Source: Cohnella xylanilytica | GTDB lineage: Bacteria; Bacillota; Bacilli; Paenibacillales; Paenibacillaceae | Length of the DNA: 64,000 bases | Direction of reading: 5' to 3' | NCBI RefSeq assembly: GCF_014212175.1 | Contig: NZ_JACJVR010000068.1 | Span: 34,522 to 98,521 of the forward strand | Shown here: piece by piece, positions 63,344-64,000 of the stretch | Layout: each line of letters begins with the position of its first letter | Numbering within the stretch: the first letter of the stretch is position 1 | Translations under genes and position numbers: made by a program | Notes under the pieces: generated by a model | Database searches by the model: none | Seen by the model: only the letters and a program-made list of their open reading frames with translations | Told to the model about the DNA's origin: nothing

Positions 63344-63354
63344 ATAGCCAGTTA

Positions 63355-63385
63355 GGTCTATCTTCTTATGGGGATAGACCTTTTT
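63355..63385 (+). terminator. Terminator between cas3 and cas5c
   Basis: GGTCTATC pairs with GATAGACC around a 10-base loop, followed by TTTTT, eleven bases after the cas3 stop codon. Confidence 0.88.
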
Positions 63386-63401
63386 CTATAAATCTGGAAT
63401 T

Positions 63402-63431
63402 TTGACTGGGTAATTGGTAATAGGATAAAAT
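63402..63431 (+). promoter_or_regulatory. Promoter of the cas5c transcription unit
   Basis: -35 TTGACT (63402-63407), 18-bp spacer, -10 TAAAAT (63426-63431), 43 bp before the cas5c start. Confidence 0.5.
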
Positions 63432-63474
63432 TGGAGTATGATGTCGAATCAGGAAAGGGGGGATTGTCGATTCC

Positions 63475-63849
63475 ATGCGCAATAGCATAGAGTTTGTTGT
63501 TTATGGGAATTACGCTCTATTCACCGATCCTCTGACTAAGCTCGGCGGGGAGAAGCTGTCCTACCAAGTTCCAACCTACCAAGCGCTAAAAGGGGTCGTC
63601 GAAAGCATCTACTGGAAGCCGACGTTGCTTATTTACGTAGACGAGGTTCGTATCATGAAGCCGATCCGAATGGAGTCCAAAGGAGTTCGGCCGATCGAGT
63701 ACGGCGGAGGCAACACGCTGGCCAATTATACGTACTTGAAGGACGTGAGCTATCAAGTAAGAGCCCATTTCGAGTTCAACCTGAATCGTCCTGATTTGGA
63801 GTATGACCGCAACGAATTTAACCTGAATTACGAAAGTACCACCTCATAA
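63475..63849 (+). pseudogene. cas5c: cas5c (cas5d), interrupted after 114 codons
   Basis: The N-terminal half of Cas5c, the endonuclease and Cascade subunit that processes type I-C crRNA. Residues 1-114 match Cas5c closely in content: [51 protein letters not shown], then [14 protein letters not shown]. Family members continue with (G/N)KH and a GGRRD(I/V)FLGTRECQGY block; here the text changes after Glu114 to [10 protein letters not shown] and stops, giving 124 instead of about 220-240 residues. The downstream DNA looks like the left end of an insertion sequence. The start ATG follows AAAGGGGGG. Unless the rest continues beyond the element and is restored by excision, Cas5c is lost. Confidence 0.85.
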
Positions 63850-64000
63850 AAATATAAAAAAGTGCCCAGATCTTTGGTAGAATGGTGTTTGTCAAGAACA
63901 ACATCACCCAAAGAGAGGAGCACCTTTAAGGTGAAGTCTACCACAAAAATCGCATCATTGAAAACGGAATTTTCTATGAGAAATGCTACAAATTTTGCAG
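63818..64000 (+). mobile_element. Probable insertion sequence, left end (partial)
   Basis: Cas5c similarity breaks at about 63816. The following 180 bases are AT-rich and end in the beginning of a new reading frame with its own ribosome site, cut off by the window. A TTAA lies at 63818-63821 just before CCTGAATT, which would suit TTAA-targeting IS1380-type elements, but I cannot see the right end or confirm terminal repeats. Confidence 0.55.
63931..64000 (+). CDS. Putative transposase, N-terminal fragment
   Basis: A reading frame open to the window end starts with GTG 63931, with AGAGAGGAG about ten bases upstream, and reads VKSTTKIASLKTEFSMRNATNFA. A TAGAAT hexamer lies about 50 bases before the start. 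The context (interrupting cas5c) and the N-terminus remind me of IS1380-family transposases, but 23 residues are too few to prove it. Confidence 0.45.
   Translation, partial: MKSTTKIASLKTEFSMRNATNFA

Noticed and set aside
63777..63829. Repeat of AACCTGAAT near the cas5c break as a target duplication
   Set aside because: The first copy encodes native Cas5c residues well before the break, so it does not flank an insertion; likely chance.

Overview
The window is GC-rich chromosomal DNA from a Gram-positive member of the Paenibacillaceae. A Cohnella or Paenibacillus-like genome is the best guess. The evidence is YesM/YesN-type two-component genes beside Lpl-type sugar ABC transporters, an SLH-anchored polysaccharidase, a Bacillus-type Fnr with a C-terminal cysteine cluster, UvsE, a YlbL-type PDZ/Lon protease and strong GGAGG ribosome binding sites. 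I saw no rRNA or tRNA genes.

Layout. 1-6.5 kb: the remnant of a UvrA-like gene, a small membrane protein (minus strand), a sugar ABC importer (lipoprotein and two permeases) followed by an MFS protein, and a small lipoprotein. 6.5-15.3 kb: an acetyltransferase, then an anaerobic block made of fnr (minus), mobA, adhE, pflB and pflA. An Fnr-type box sits 41-42 bp upstream of the inferred adhE transcription start. 15.4-24 kb: a Gfo/Idh/MocA oxidoreductase, a nickel/cobalt permease, a MerR regulator with its presumed target SDR gene, a dCache-GGDEF diguanylate cyclase, a long superoxide dismutase and an alpha/beta hydrolase. 24-38.4 kb: an IclR regulator, YlbL, a metallophosphoesterase, a secreted RCC1 propeller, aconitase, an amidase, ddl, a small conserved protein, uvsE, a TauE/SafE permease and an inositol-phosphatase-like gene. 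The iclR and acnA promoters carry the same GTTTCA-N5-TGAAAC dyad. 38.5-53.9 kb: a galactan-utilisation locus with a histidine kinase, an AraC-type response regulator, a lipoprotein, two permeases and three GH53 endo-galactanases (one without a signal peptide, one a 1506-residue SLH-anchored multidomain enzyme, one small and secreted). 53.9-59.6 kb: a LysR regulator diverging from an Fbp-type ABC importer with a PPP-family phosphatase. 59.6-64 kb: a type I-C CRISPR array (14 repeats including a degenerate last one), cas3, and a cas5c interrupted by what looks like the start of an insertion sequence. This last part is visibly more AT-rich than the rest.

The galactan locus probably works as a unit. 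The anchored and secreted GH53 enzymes would cut galactan outside, the lipoprotein and permeases import oligomers, the signal-peptide-less GH53 trims them inside, and the two-component system senses the sugar. In the anaerobic block, Fnr would switch on pyruvate formate-lyase, its activase and the bifunctional alcohol dehydrogenase.

The most unusual structure is a set of four intergenic tandem arrays (about 7.4, 25.0, 44.1 and 52.1-52.6 kb). They differ in sequence, but each has a unit of about 50-53 bp and one short inverted repeat per unit. Other items worth checking are the cas5c interruption, the terminator plus new promoter between cas3 and cas5c, the shared iclR/acnA dyad, and the MerR-type promoter with its 20-bp spacer.
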